Assembly (NCBI GenBank): GCA_963695135.1
Contig: CAVOGA010000001.1
Location: 992,001-1,056,000, forward strand
Direction of reading: 5' to 3'
Origin: Marinihelvus sp963695135
GTDB taxonomy: Bacteria > Pseudomonadota > Gammaproteobacteria > Xanthomonadales > SZUA-36
Length of the DNA: 64,000 nt
Below are positions 56,652 to 64,000 of this stretch, one piece after another. The position numbers and the translations under genes are program-made. Position 1 is the first letter of the stretch; every line of letters starts with the position of its first letter. The notes below the pieces were generated by a model. That model was not told where the DNA came from, did not search any database, and saw only the letters and a program-made list of their open reading frames with translations.

Positions 56652-57452
56652 GCGTAGGTCCCGGGCGCGATCTGGGCCAGGGCCTGCTGATCCGGTCGAT
56701 AAAGCCCGGCCAGCCAGTCCAGATCTTCGCGGGACACATGCACCGCGCGGTCCGTTGCGGGCAGCTGAATCGTAATGCCGGATGCCTCGCCGGTCTTTTC
56801 AGGACCGGGAAAAACCGTTGTCCTAACTAATTCGCTATCAGGCGAAATATAGTCAACGCCAAGGAAACCGGTAGTTCGCCGCAGCGCCTCTTCCGGTGCA
56901 TCGATAATGTCTTCCTGCAAACGAAGAATCAAAATCCGCTTGGCGGGATAGACCTCCAGCCAGCGGGACAGGTGGCGCGCGTAAAAGCCCATGTCAACAA
57001 TGCCGCCATAGCGGCAGGCTTCCCGGAAAGGCAGGGCAGGGTCGAGTTCGCCGTGCGCCAGGTAGTGCCCCCAGGCGGACACCGCCCGCTCCACCGGGTC
57101 GCGCAGGCACAGGATCAGGCGTAACTCGGGACCAAGCAGCTCGCGCACAACGCCAGGGATATCCCGCTGGAAACCCGTCGGCATCCGGCACCAGGGGGAC
57201 TCACTCCAACTCCAGAAATAGCTGGGGGTGGCCTCGCCGGCGAGGCGCGGTCCAGCGTCTGCGAAATGCTCCCGGTACCGTTCAATACCGGGGTCTTCAA
57301 GGTGCGGCGCGTAGGAAAAGAACTCCAGCTCTTTCTGCGCTGGCAGGTAGAGGCCCGGCTGGCTTGATAATTGCTGTGTGCAGCCAGCTCGTGCCGCATT
57401 TCTGGGCGCCGATAATAAGAAAGCCCGGTGGCTGCAGCGTTGGTTCCGTCAT
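56639..57452 (-). CDS. Sulfotransferase, one frame break
   Basis: About 270 residues after repair. The 5'-phosphosulfate-binding loop is GFLIIGAQKCGTSWLHT near residue 10. The 3'-phosphate-binding region is seen near 110-125 in LILCLRDPVERAVSAWGHYL, as in the sulfotransferase family using PAPS. An extra base at 57374 (ACA-g-CAA) breaks the frame; the repaired continuation is QLSSQPGLYLPAQKELEFF, then ATPSYFWSWSESPWCRMP. It is the only minus-strand gene in the glycan locus. It likely adds sulfate to a glycan or lipid-linked sugar; the acceptor is not shown. It overlaps the deacetylase end by 13 bases. Confidence 0.85.
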
Positions 57453-57549
57453 CAGTGTCACGCGATGGCTCGGGGCGGTGGTGTGCAGGGCATTATGCTA
57501 TAAGCTGGTCGCGCCGGAGGCGTTCACCGGGAGAAAGGATGACAGTTCA

Positions 57550-58416
57550 GTGAGTGAAGCGGTGCAGACCGTGGGTTCGATCACCATTATCGTGCCCGTG
57601 TTCAATGCCCATGATGTGCTGGGCCCGTGCCTGGCGTCCCTTGACCGGCACGCCCCGGGTACGCCCGTGCTCGTGGTGGATGATGCCTCCGATGACGACC
57701 GCGTTGCCCCGCTGTTGCGCTCCTGGGTTGCCGGCCGGCCCCATGCGCGGCTGATCGAGCTTCCAGTAAACCGCGGCTTTGTCCACGCCGCAAATCTTGG
57801 TGTCAGTGAAACCCGGGGCGATATCGTATTGCTGAACTCTGACACGGTGGTCAGTGATGGCTGGCTGGAGTCGCTTGAGCGTTGCCTGGCGAGTGACCCG
57901 TGCATTGCGACCGCAACGCCGTGGAGCAATAACGCGGAGATCGTTTCCTTGCCGGAATTTTGCGTCAATAATCCGGCGCCGGATGATCCCGCGCGCTGGG
58001 CGGCCGCCGTGCGTTCCTGCGCCAGGGGCCGGTACCCTGATCTGCCAACCGCTGTCGGCTTTTGCATGGCGGTTTCGCGCGCGGCCATCGACTCGCTCGG
58101 GTTCTTTGACGAGGAAGCCTTTGGTCGCGGCTATGGCGAGGAGAATGATTTCTGCCGGCGGGCCGCCGTGGCGGGTTGGCGCAACGTGCTGTGCGAGGAT
58201 GCCTACGTGGTCCACCGGGGCGGCCAGTCCTTCGCGCCGCTCGGGCTCAGGCCGGGTGCCGAAACCATGTCACGCCTGTTGCGCAAGCACCCGGATTATG
58301 CGGACATCGTTGCCGGGTGGATTCGCCGTGACCCGCTTGCCGACCAGCGCCGGGACATCGTCGCGGCATTTCAATCGGGTAAAATTGCCGCATCGAAGTC
58401 CGGAACCGAGTCGTGA
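57550..58416 (+). CDS. Family 2 glycosyltransferase
   Basis: A 288-residue inverting glycosyltransferase. The GT-A fold opens with SITIIVPVFNAHDVLGPCLA, and the nucleotide-binding DDASDDDRV and the DxD-like LLNSDTVVSDGWL lie near residues 45 and 95. A conserved acidic block near 195 (GYGEENDFCRRAAVAG) is typical of rhamnosyl- or mannosyl-type transferases. I chose the GTG at 57550, preceded by AAAGGA, because a longer frame upstream is only the complement of the sulfotransferase. It is divergent from that gene by 97 bases, so the shared gap probably holds both promoters. Its stop overlaps the methyltransferase start. Confidence 0.85.
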   Translation: MSEAVQTVGSITIIVPVFNAHDVLGPCLASLDRHAPGTPVLVVDDASDDDRVAPLLRSWVAGRPHARLIELPVNRGFVHAANLGVSETRGDIVLLNSDTVVSDGWLESLERCLASDPCIATATPWSNNAEIVSLPEFCVNNPAPDDPARWAAAVRSCARGRYPDLPTAVGFCMAVSRAAIDSLGFFDEEAFGRGYGEENDFCRRAAVAGWRNVLCEDAYVVHRGGQSFAPLGLRPGAETMSRLLRKHPDYADIVAGWIRRDPLADQRRDIVAAFQSGKIAASKSGTES

Positions 58417-59306
58417 CTGAAGAGTTGGAGTTTACCGGCGAGCGCTTCACACCCGAATGCGTTCGTGAAATATGGTACGAGCACGTGCACCGCTACGCCT
58501 TTGCGGCGGAGCTCTGTGCCGGTCAGCGTGTCCTCGATGCGGCCTGCGGAGAAGGTTACGGCTCCGCCATGCTGGCCCAGCGGGCCGCCAGTGTGAGCGG
58601 TGTGGATGTCTCCGGGGCGGCGGTGCAGCATGCCCGCGAGCGCTACGGGGCGGTCGCAAACCTGGATTTCCAGCAAGCCGATTGCACCCGCTTGCCGTTC
58701 GAAGACGACAGTTTTGACCGGGTGGTTTCCTTTGAAACGCTGGAGCACCTCGAACCGCAGGACGAGATGCTGGGCGAGTTCCGGCGGGTGCTGAAACCGA
58801 CGGGGTTCGCCGTGATCTCCTCGCCGGACAAGGCCGTCTACACGGACAAGCACGGTAACGATAACGCCTTCCATGTCCGGGAGTTGTACCGCGACGAGCT
58901 GGAGGCCCTGCTTGGGCGACACTTTCCCGCGTTTCGCCTGTTTGGCCAAAAGCTGCTGTTCCACTCGGCGATCTGGAGCCTGGAGTCCGCGCGCCGCCTG
59001 TCCCTGCAGCACAGCGCCGGGGGCGTCCTGCAGAAAAGCGGGAAAGTGGAGCGCGACGCGATGTACTTTATCGCCCTGTGCGCGGCCGACGCAGAGTTCC
59101 TGCCCCGCCTGGATTCGGACCTGTGGTTGTTCGACGATCCGGAAGAATCGGTTTATACCCATTACCACGGCGAAATTCGTCGCAACATGGCCGCCGGCGG
59201 CATCATCGAGGAACGGGACCGGGAGATTGCACGGTTGCGCGAGGCGCTGGCTGAAGCCGGGCGGCGCAGCGGTTCCTGGATTGATCGCCTTTTCGGCCGC
59301 CGCTAG
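58413..59306 (+). CDS. Class I SAM-dependent methyltransferase
   Basis: A 297-residue methyltransferase. Motif I is VLDAACGEGYGSAMLAQRAA near residue 37, with FQQADCTRLPFEDDSFDRVV (motif III-like) near 85 and SFETLEHLEPQDEMLGEFRR following, all of the Methyltransf_11/UbiE type. Residues 230-297 are helical (EERDREIARLREALAEAGRR) and may form a coiled coil, which is reminiscent of chain-terminating methyltransferases such as WbdD that contain coiled coils as length rulers; this is suggestive only. Starts with GTG overlapping the preceding stop. It would cap or decorate the glycan exported by Wzm/Wzt. Confidence 0.85.
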   Translation: MTEELEFTGERFTPECVREIWYEHVHRYAFAAELCAGQRVLDAACGEGYGSAMLAQRAASVSGVDVSGAAVQHARERYGAVANLDFQQADCTRLPFEDDSFDRVVSFETLEHLEPQDEMLGEFRRVLKPTGFAVISSPDKAVYTDKHGNDNAFHVRELYRDELEALLGRHFPAFRLFGQKLLFHSAIWSLESARRLSLQHSAGGVLQKSGKVERDAMYFIALCAADAEFLPRLDSDLWLFDDPEESVYTHYHGEIRRNMAAGGIIEERDREIARLREALAEAGRRSGSWIDRLFGRR

Positions 59307-59320
59307 CGCGTTACCAGCGG

Positions 59321-60187
59321 ATGGACGCCACGGCCCTGGTGATCAACTACAACGCCGGTCCCCTGCTGTGTGACTGCGTTCAGTCCCTGCTGGACAACGG
59401 TATCGAAATTATCCGCGTGGTCGACAATGCGAGCTCCGACGGAAGTTTCGACGCCCTCCGCGCGCGCTACGCCGGGGCTCCCGGCGTGCACATGGTCGCC
59501 AACGGGGAAAACCGGGGTTTCGGACCCGCGATTAACGCGGACCTGCCCGCCATCGACACCCGCTACCTGCTGATCATCAACCCGGATTGCCGCCTGGAGG
59601 CGGGCGCCATGGCGCCGCTCGTCGCCGCCCTGGATGCAGATGAGACCGCGGCGATGGCCGGGCCGCTGGTCCTGGACAGCACGGGCCAGGTGGAAGCGGC
59701 TGCGAATCGCCATTTTCCAACGCCCTGGCGTGCCCTGATGACCTTCAGCGGCCTGGCCCGCCTGGGCGGTCGCTACCCGGCGCTGTCAGGGGTCACGGTA
59801 CCCGGCGTTTCCGCCACCACGACTGCCACCGTCCCGGCGGAGGCCACCTCCGGCGCCTGCATGCTGCTGCGTACGCGCGTGCTCAAAGCGCTTGGCGGTT
59901 TTGACGAGGGCTACGCGCTGCATTGCGAGGACCTGGACCTGATGTACCGGCTGCGGCTCGCCGGCCACGGGGTGCTGTTTGTGCCCGCCGCGCGTGCGGT
60001 TCATGCGCAGGGGGTTTCCAGCGCCACGCGACCGCTCTGGGTGCACCGGCAGAAGCACCGCGGCATGGCGCGCTTTTTCAACCGGCACCTCGCCAGCCGC
60101 TATGCCTGGCCGGTGGTCGCGCTGGTGCGGTTGGGCATCTGGCTGCGCTGGGCGCTCACCTGGCCCCTGGTGGCCCTGCGCCGATGA
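59321..60187 (+). CDS. Family 2 glycosyltransferase (rhamnosyl-type)
   Basis: A 288-residue transferase. MDATALVINYNAGPLLCDCV starts the fold. DNASSDGSFDALRARYAGAP and LLIINPDCRLEAGAMAPLVA give the nucleotide-sugar and metal sites, the NPD variant being common in rhamnosyltransferases. FDEGYALHCEDLDLMYRLRL near residue 200 carries the catalytic acidic residues. C-terminal amphipathic helices with RFFNRHLASRYAWPV may touch the membrane. It overlaps the next gene by four bases (ATGA). Confidence 0.88.
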   Translation: MDATALVINYNAGPLLCDCVQSLLDNGIEIIRVVDNASSDGSFDALRARYAGAPGVHMVANGENRGFGPAINADLPAIDTRYLLIINPDCRLEAGAMAPLVAALDADETAAMAGPLVLDSTGQVEAAANRHFPTPWRALMTFSGLARLGGRYPALSGVTVPGVSATTTATVPAEATSGACMLLRTRVLKALGGFDEGYALHCEDLDLMYRLRLAGHGVLFVPAARAVHAQGVSSATRPLWVHRQKHRGMARFFNRHLASRYAWPVVALVRLGIWLRWALTWPLVALRR

Positions 60188-61126
60188 GCGCGTTCGGACG
60201 GCTCAGGCCTGGCGGGCGCGGAGGTGCTGGTCATCGGCGCCACCAGCCAGGTCGGCTGGTTTCTGTTGCCCCGGCTGGTGGCGGCCGGGGCCAGGGTCCA
60301 GGCCCTGAGCCGGAGCGGGCAGCCCGAAGGGTTTCCTGATTTTCAGGCGGTGAGCTGGATCGGGCCGGGGCACGCTGTCCTGTCCGGGGCCGGCATCACC
60401 CACCTGGTTTCCGCCGGACCGCTGCCGCTGGCGCTGGACTATGCCCGGCTCCTGCCTTCACTGCAGGTTGTGTCCCTGACATCGAGCAGCAGTGTTCTGA
60501 GCAAGGCGGGGTCACCGAACCCCGCGGAACGGGAAGTAATCCGTGCCCTGCTGAAGGCGGAAAAGGGTTTCCGGGACCTGGCGACCAAACGCGGCCTCAG
60601 CATGCTGATGCTGCGTCCTACGCTGCTTTACGGCTGCGGCATGGACCGCAACATCAGCACGCTGGCGGCACTGATCCGGCGATTCGGCTTTATCCCCGTC
60701 TCTACCCGCGCCGGTGGTCTGCGTCAGCCCCTGCATGTCGATGACCTGGCGCAGGCGCTGCTTGCCGGCCTGGGCGGGATGCAGGACAGGGCGCAGGGCG
60801 CTGCGCTCACCGGGCCCCTGTGCGGCGGCGAGGCCCTGGACTACCGCGCCATGGTGCGCCGGGTCTTCCAGGCGCTGGACCGGCCGCCCCGGATTCTGGC
60901 GGTCAGCCCGCGGATTCTGGCCCCGGCCCTGGACATGGCCTCGCGCCTCGGCCTGTTGCCCGGCGCCAACGGCGAGATGGTGCGCCGCCAGGCGCTCAAC
61001 CTGGTGTTCGACGACCAGGCGGTCCGCGCGGCGCTCAAACTGTCTCCACGGCGCTTTTCACCCGCCGCGCGGGACTTCGCCAAACCGGAGCCGGCACGTC
61101 TGCAGCGGCTTTCCCGGGGGGTTTAA
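60184..61126 (+). CDS. NAD-dependent epimerase/dehydratase-family protein, one frame break
   Basis: About 313 residues after repair. The Rossmann fold is LVIGATSQVGWFLLPRLVAA, preceded after repair by LAGAEV. The SDR catalytic triad is not complete to the eye: a Ser/Thr-rich stretch VSLTSSSSVLSKAGSPN lies near residue 95, but a YxxxK is replaced by an ATKRG region. LRPTLLYGCGMDRNISTLAA and LRQPLHVDDLAQALLAG resemble extended SDR sugar-nucleotide epimerases and UDP-galactose-4-epimerase-like proteins. An extra base at 60205 (CTC-a-GGC) breaks the first codons. It follows the glycosyltransferase with a four-base overlap. It could make a sugar donor or act on lipid-linked sugar. Confidence 0.78.
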
Positions 61127-61135
61127 TGCTAGAAT
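61127..61135 (+). promoter_or_regulatory. Extended -10 element of glyA
   Basis: TGCTAGAAT lies 61 bases before the glyA start, in a 69-base gap after the epimerase gene. It has the TGn extension and five of six matches to TATAAT. A -35 match is poor. The leader would be about 54 bases. Confidence 0.4.
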
Positions 61136-61195
61136 GCGGGGCTTTAATGGCTTCGCCCCGCCCGCCCCAAACCCGCCCCGGAGGACCCGTCCCGC

Positions 61196-62492
61196 ATGTT
61201 CGACAGCAGCTTAACGATTGAAGGTTTTGACCCGGAACTCGCCAGCGCCATCGCCAGGGAGCGTCAGCGCCAGGAAGATCATATCGAGCTGATCGCCTCG
61301 GAAAACTACGCGAGCCCGCGGGTCATGGAAGCGCAGGGTTCGGTGCTGACCAACAAGTACGCGGAAGGCTATCCCGGCCGGCGCTATTACGGCGGCTGTG
61401 AATACGTGGATATCGCCGAGGATCTGGCCCGGGAGCGGGTCAAGGAACTGTTTGGTGCAGCCTATGCGAATGTTCAGCCGCATTCCGGCTCGCAGGCCAA
61501 TGCGGCGGTTTATTTCGCGCTGCTCAAGCCGGGCGATACGATCCTGGGCATGAGCCTGGAGCACGGCGGACACCTGACCCACGGCGCCAGCGTCAACTTC
61601 TCCGGCAAGGTGTTCAACGCGGTGCAATACGGTCTTGATCCGGAGACGGCGCTGATCGATTACGACGAAATCCAGCGGCTGGCGGAGGAACACCGTCCGA
61701 AACTGCTGATTGGCGGGTTTTCTGCCTATTCGCGCTTCATGGACTGGGCGCGCATGCGCGAGATTGCCGATTCCGTTGGCGCCTACTTCATGGTGGACAT
61801 GGCCCACGTGGCGGGACTGGTCGCGGCCGGCATTTATCCCAGCCCGGTGCCCCACGCCCACGTGGTGACCTCTACCACGCATAAAACGCTGCGCGGACCC
61901 CGCGGGGGAATCATCCTGGCGGGCGAGGACGAGGCGATTCAGAAGAAGCTCAACTCGCTGGTGTTCCCGGGAACCCAGGGCGGACCGCTGATGCACGTGA
62001 TCGCGGCCAAGGCCGTGGCCTTTCTCGAGGCGCTGGACCCGGCCTTCAAGGACTACCAGCAGGCGGTGGTCGACAATGCCCGGGCCATGGCCGATACGCT
62101 GACAGAGCGCGGCTACAAGATTGTTTCCGGCGGCACGGACAACCACCTGTTCCTGGTGGACCTGATCGGCCGTGATTTCACCGGCAAGGACGCGGAAGAG
62201 GCGCTGGGCCGGGCCAATATCACGGTGAACAAGAACACGGTGCCCGGTGAGCCCCGCTCGCCTTTTGTCACCAGCGGCCTGCGTATCGGAACGCCGGCGG
62301 TAACCACGCGGGGGTTCGGTGTGGCCGAGTGCGTAACGCTCGCGATCGCTGATGGCGGACCTGCTGGACAACATCGGTGACCAGGCCGTCGAGCAGCGCG
62401 TCAAGGCGGCGGCCACCGAGCTGTGCCGGCGCTTCCCGGTCTATATGACGAGCGAGGAGGGGCGCGAGCCGCATGTGGTGTCCGCTCTGTAA
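61196..62492 (+). CDS. glyA: Serine hydroxymethyltransferase, one frame break
   Basis: A PLP enzyme that transfers the hydroxymethyl of serine to tetrahydrofolate; about 431 residues after repair. ERQRQEDHIELIASENYASP opens the family, GRRYYGGCEYVD near 60 contacts the cofactor, and the PLP lysine is in VVTSTTHKTLRGPRGG near residue 230. The end repaired after the extra base at 62354 (GAT-g-GCG) reads IADADLLDNIGDQAVEQRVK, then TELCRRFPVY, as in GlyA. Length exceeds E. coli (417) by a short C-terminal tail. It overlaps nrdR by 20 bases. It feeds one-carbon units used by Fau and PurL pathways elsewhere in the window. Confidence 0.95.
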
Positions 62493-62994
62493 TCACGATG
62501 ACACGCGGGTCGTGGACTCGCGTCTCACGCGCGACGGCATGCAGATCCGGCGCCGGCGCGAGTGCATGAAGTGCAATAACCGTTTCAATACCTTTGAAGC
62601 GCCCGAGCTCAAGTCGCCGCGAATCATCAAGTCGGACGGCGCCCGGGAGGCTTTTTCCGAAACCAAGCTGCGCGAGGGCATGCTCCGCGCCCTTGAAAAG
62701 CGGCCGGTGGAAACCCGCGAAGTGGAGCGGTCCATTCGCCGCCTGCTCAAGGAAATCAGCGGTGTTGAGGACGCCGAGATACCCAGCAGCCTGCTCGGCG
62801 AGTGGGTGATGCGTGAACTCCAGGAGCTCGACCAGGTGGCCTATGTGCGTTTCGCCTCCGTCTACCGCCGCTTTGAAGACATCCAGGCCTTCCGCGACCT
62901 GATCGAAGGACTGGAGCAGGACGGCGCCGGCGCTCTCGATCAACGCCAGATTTCCCTGCTGGACCCGCAACGCCGGAAACACCGGAAACCGTGA
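62473..62994 (+). CDS. nrdR: Transcriptional repressor NrdR
   Basis: A 173-residue ATP-cone regulator of ribonucleotide reductase genes. The zinc ribbon has CPLC at residues 3-6 and CMKC near residue 31, then the ATP-cone begins with SPRIIKSDGAREAFSETKLR. Length is slightly greater than E. coli NrdR (149), with a basic C-terminal extension (LLDPQRRKHRKP). It starts inside glyA (20-base overlap) and overlaps ribD by four bases (GTGA). The glyA-nrdR-ribD order is frequent in proteobacteria and supports the call. Its target operon is not in the window. Confidence 0.95.
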   Translation: MWCPLCNHDDTRVVDSRLTRDGMQIRRRRECMKCNNRFNTFEAPELKSPRIIKSDGAREAFSETKLREGMLRALEKRPVETREVERSIRRLLKEISGVEDAEIPSSLLGEWVMRELQELDQVAYVRFASVYRRFEDIQAFRDLIEGLEQDGAGALDQRQISLLDPQRRKHRKP

Positions 62995-64000
62995 GCTTCA
63001 GCGCCTTCGACCACCGGTGCATGGCGGAAGCCATCGCCCTGGCCCGGCGTGGCCTCTACACCACCATGCCCAACCCGCGCGTCGGTTGCGTGCTGGCCAA
63101 AGCAGGTCAAATCGTCGGCCGCGGCTGGCATGAACGCGCCGGTGAGGCGCATGCCGAACCCCGGGCCATCAGTGATGCAGGGGCTGCGGCGCACGGCGCC
63201 ACCGCCTATGTCACCCTGGAGCCCTGCGCCCACCAGGGCCGGACCGGACCCTGCTCGGATGCGCTGATCGCCGCGGGCGTGGTCGAGGTGATCGTCGCGC
63301 TGCGCGATCCGAATCCGGCGGTGGACGGCTCCGGCATCGCGCAGCTGGAAGCGGCCGGCATTGCCTGTCGCAGCGGCCTGATGGAAGCACAGTCGCGGGA
63401 ACTGAATCCCGGCTTTCTGTCCCGCATGGAGCGCGGACGACCCTGGGTGCGGGTCAAGCTGGCGCAGAGCCTGGACGGTCGCACGGCCCTGGCCAACGGC
63501 GAGAGCCACTGGATTACCGGCGCCGCTGCCCGGCAGGATGTGCAACGGTGGCGCGCGCAAGCGGACGCCATCCTCACCGGCGTGGGGACGGTGCTGGCGG
63601 ATGACCCGTCGCTGAACCTGCGTCTTGACGGCGTGGAGCGCCAGCCCCTGCGGGTTATCGCGGACAGCCGCTGGCGAACGCCGCCCGGCGCCCGGACCCT
63701 GCAGCTTGATGGCCCGGTGCTCGTGGCCGGGCGGGATGACCTGCCGGTCCCGGAAGCATTGCGCCTTGCCGCCGAAACACTGCCCCTGCCACCCCGCGGC
63801 GGGCGCGTCCCGCTGCAGGCCCTGCTGCGGGCCCTGGCTGAGCGGGAAATCAACGAGGTCCACGTGGAGGCGGGCGCGACACTGTGCGGCGCCCTGCTGC
63901 AGGAACAGCTGGTGGACGAGTTGTTGATTTACCAGGCGCCCTGTCTGCTGGGTGAGGCGGGAAGGCCGTCCCTGTGCCTGGGCGCACTGGAACGCATGGA
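62991..64000 (+). CDS. ribD: Bifunctional riboflavin deaminase/reductase RibD, partial
   Basis: The first 336 residues of RibD; the gene runs past the window edge. Starts with GTG (the nrdR stop overlaps). The deaminase domain has the zinc site HAE in RAGEAHAEPRAISDAG near residue 50 and EPCAHQGRTGPCSDAL near 75. The reductase domain starts near residue 145 (WVRVKLAQSLDGRTALANGE), with ADAILTGVGTVLADDPSLNL following. It deaminates the pyrimidine and reduces the ribosyl chain in riboflavin synthesis. No frame break is seen in the visible part. Confidence 0.95.
   Translation, partial: MSFSAFDHRCMAEAIALARRGLYTTMPNPRVGCVLAKAGQIVGRGWHERAGEAHAEPRAISDAGAAAHGATAYVTLEPCAHQGRTGPCSDALIAAGVVEVIVALRDPNPAVDGSGIAQLEAAGIACRSGLMEAQSRELNPGFLSRMERGRPWVRVKLAQSLDGRTALANGESHWITGAAARQDVQRWRAQADAILTGVGTVLADDPSLNLRLDGVERQPLRVIADSRWRTPPGARTLQLDGPVLVAGRDDLPVPEALRLAAETLPLPPRGGRVPLQALLRALAEREINEVHVEAGATLCGALLQEQLVDELLIYQAPCLLGEAGRPSLCLGALERM

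Noticed and set aside
57364..57549. A longer start for the first GT2 gene, 62 codons upstream
   Set aside because: The extra part is the complement of the sulfotransferase N-terminus and has no GT features. GTG at 57550 has a fitting ribosome site.

Overview
The window is GC-rich, densely coded bacterial chromosome from a gammaproteobacterium. Three things support this. First, the ygfB-pepP-ubiH-ubiI set is divergent from zapA-6S RNA-fau-rpiA, as in E. coli. Second, a complete type II secretion operon runs E-F-G-H-I-J-K-L-M-N-D, the order known from the xps locus of Xanthomonas. Third, there is a two-cysteine OxyR and a pssA-holD-rimI group. I infer a lineage near Xanthomonadales or related marine gammaproteobacteria; the sequence alone does not fix the genus. 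There are no rRNA or tRNA genes, insertion sequences or CRISPR arrays.

Layout. 1-2 kb: an AI-2E-type permease (cut by the edge), an Rrf2 regulator with no cysteines, a small cytochrome c, and a 66-residue exported peptide with its own promoter and 5' stem-loop. 2-9 kb: rpiA, fau, 6S RNA, zapA and a ZapB-like coiled coil on the minus strand; ygfB, pepP, ubiH, ubiI on the plus strand. 9-27 kb: housekeeping genes (cysteine synthase, oxyR, trpS, trhO, mscS, proS, pssA, holD, rimI, valS, holC, pepA, lptF, lptG, an RDD protein). 27-32 kb: a Ton-type energy-transduction operon (DUF3450, two ExbB/TolQ proteins, ExbD, TonB, TPR protein). 32-38.5 kb: xerD, dsbC, purL and a membrane protein. 38.6-49.4 kb: type II secretion. 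49.4-53.8 kb: a lipoprotein, two exported proteins and a PpiC-type foldase. 53.8-61.1 kb: a polysaccharide export and modification locus (Wzm, Wzt, deacetylase, sulfotransferase, two glycosyltransferases, methyltransferase, epimerase). 61.2-64 kb: glyA, nrdR and the start of ribD.

How parts fit together. LptF/LptG, the Ton operon, type II secretion, DsbC, the PpiC foldase and the Wzm/Wzt exporter all build or cross the envelope. The proteins coded just after gspD are plausible type II substrates. The glycan locus encodes chain-modifying enzymes beside a Wzt with a carbohydrate-binding tail, which suggests export of a capped, possibly sulfated or methylated polysaccharide.

Quality caveat. About 26 reading-frame breaks fall inside otherwise intact, mostly essential genes, and all but one are repaired by deleting one base. 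They are concentrated at 25-36 kb, with seven inside 1.7 kb of purL, and none lies in 40.4-50.4 kb. I annotate these genes over their full repaired span and give the break positions. Consensus insertion errors are the likeliest cause, so the genes should not be read as pseudogenes without read-level checking.
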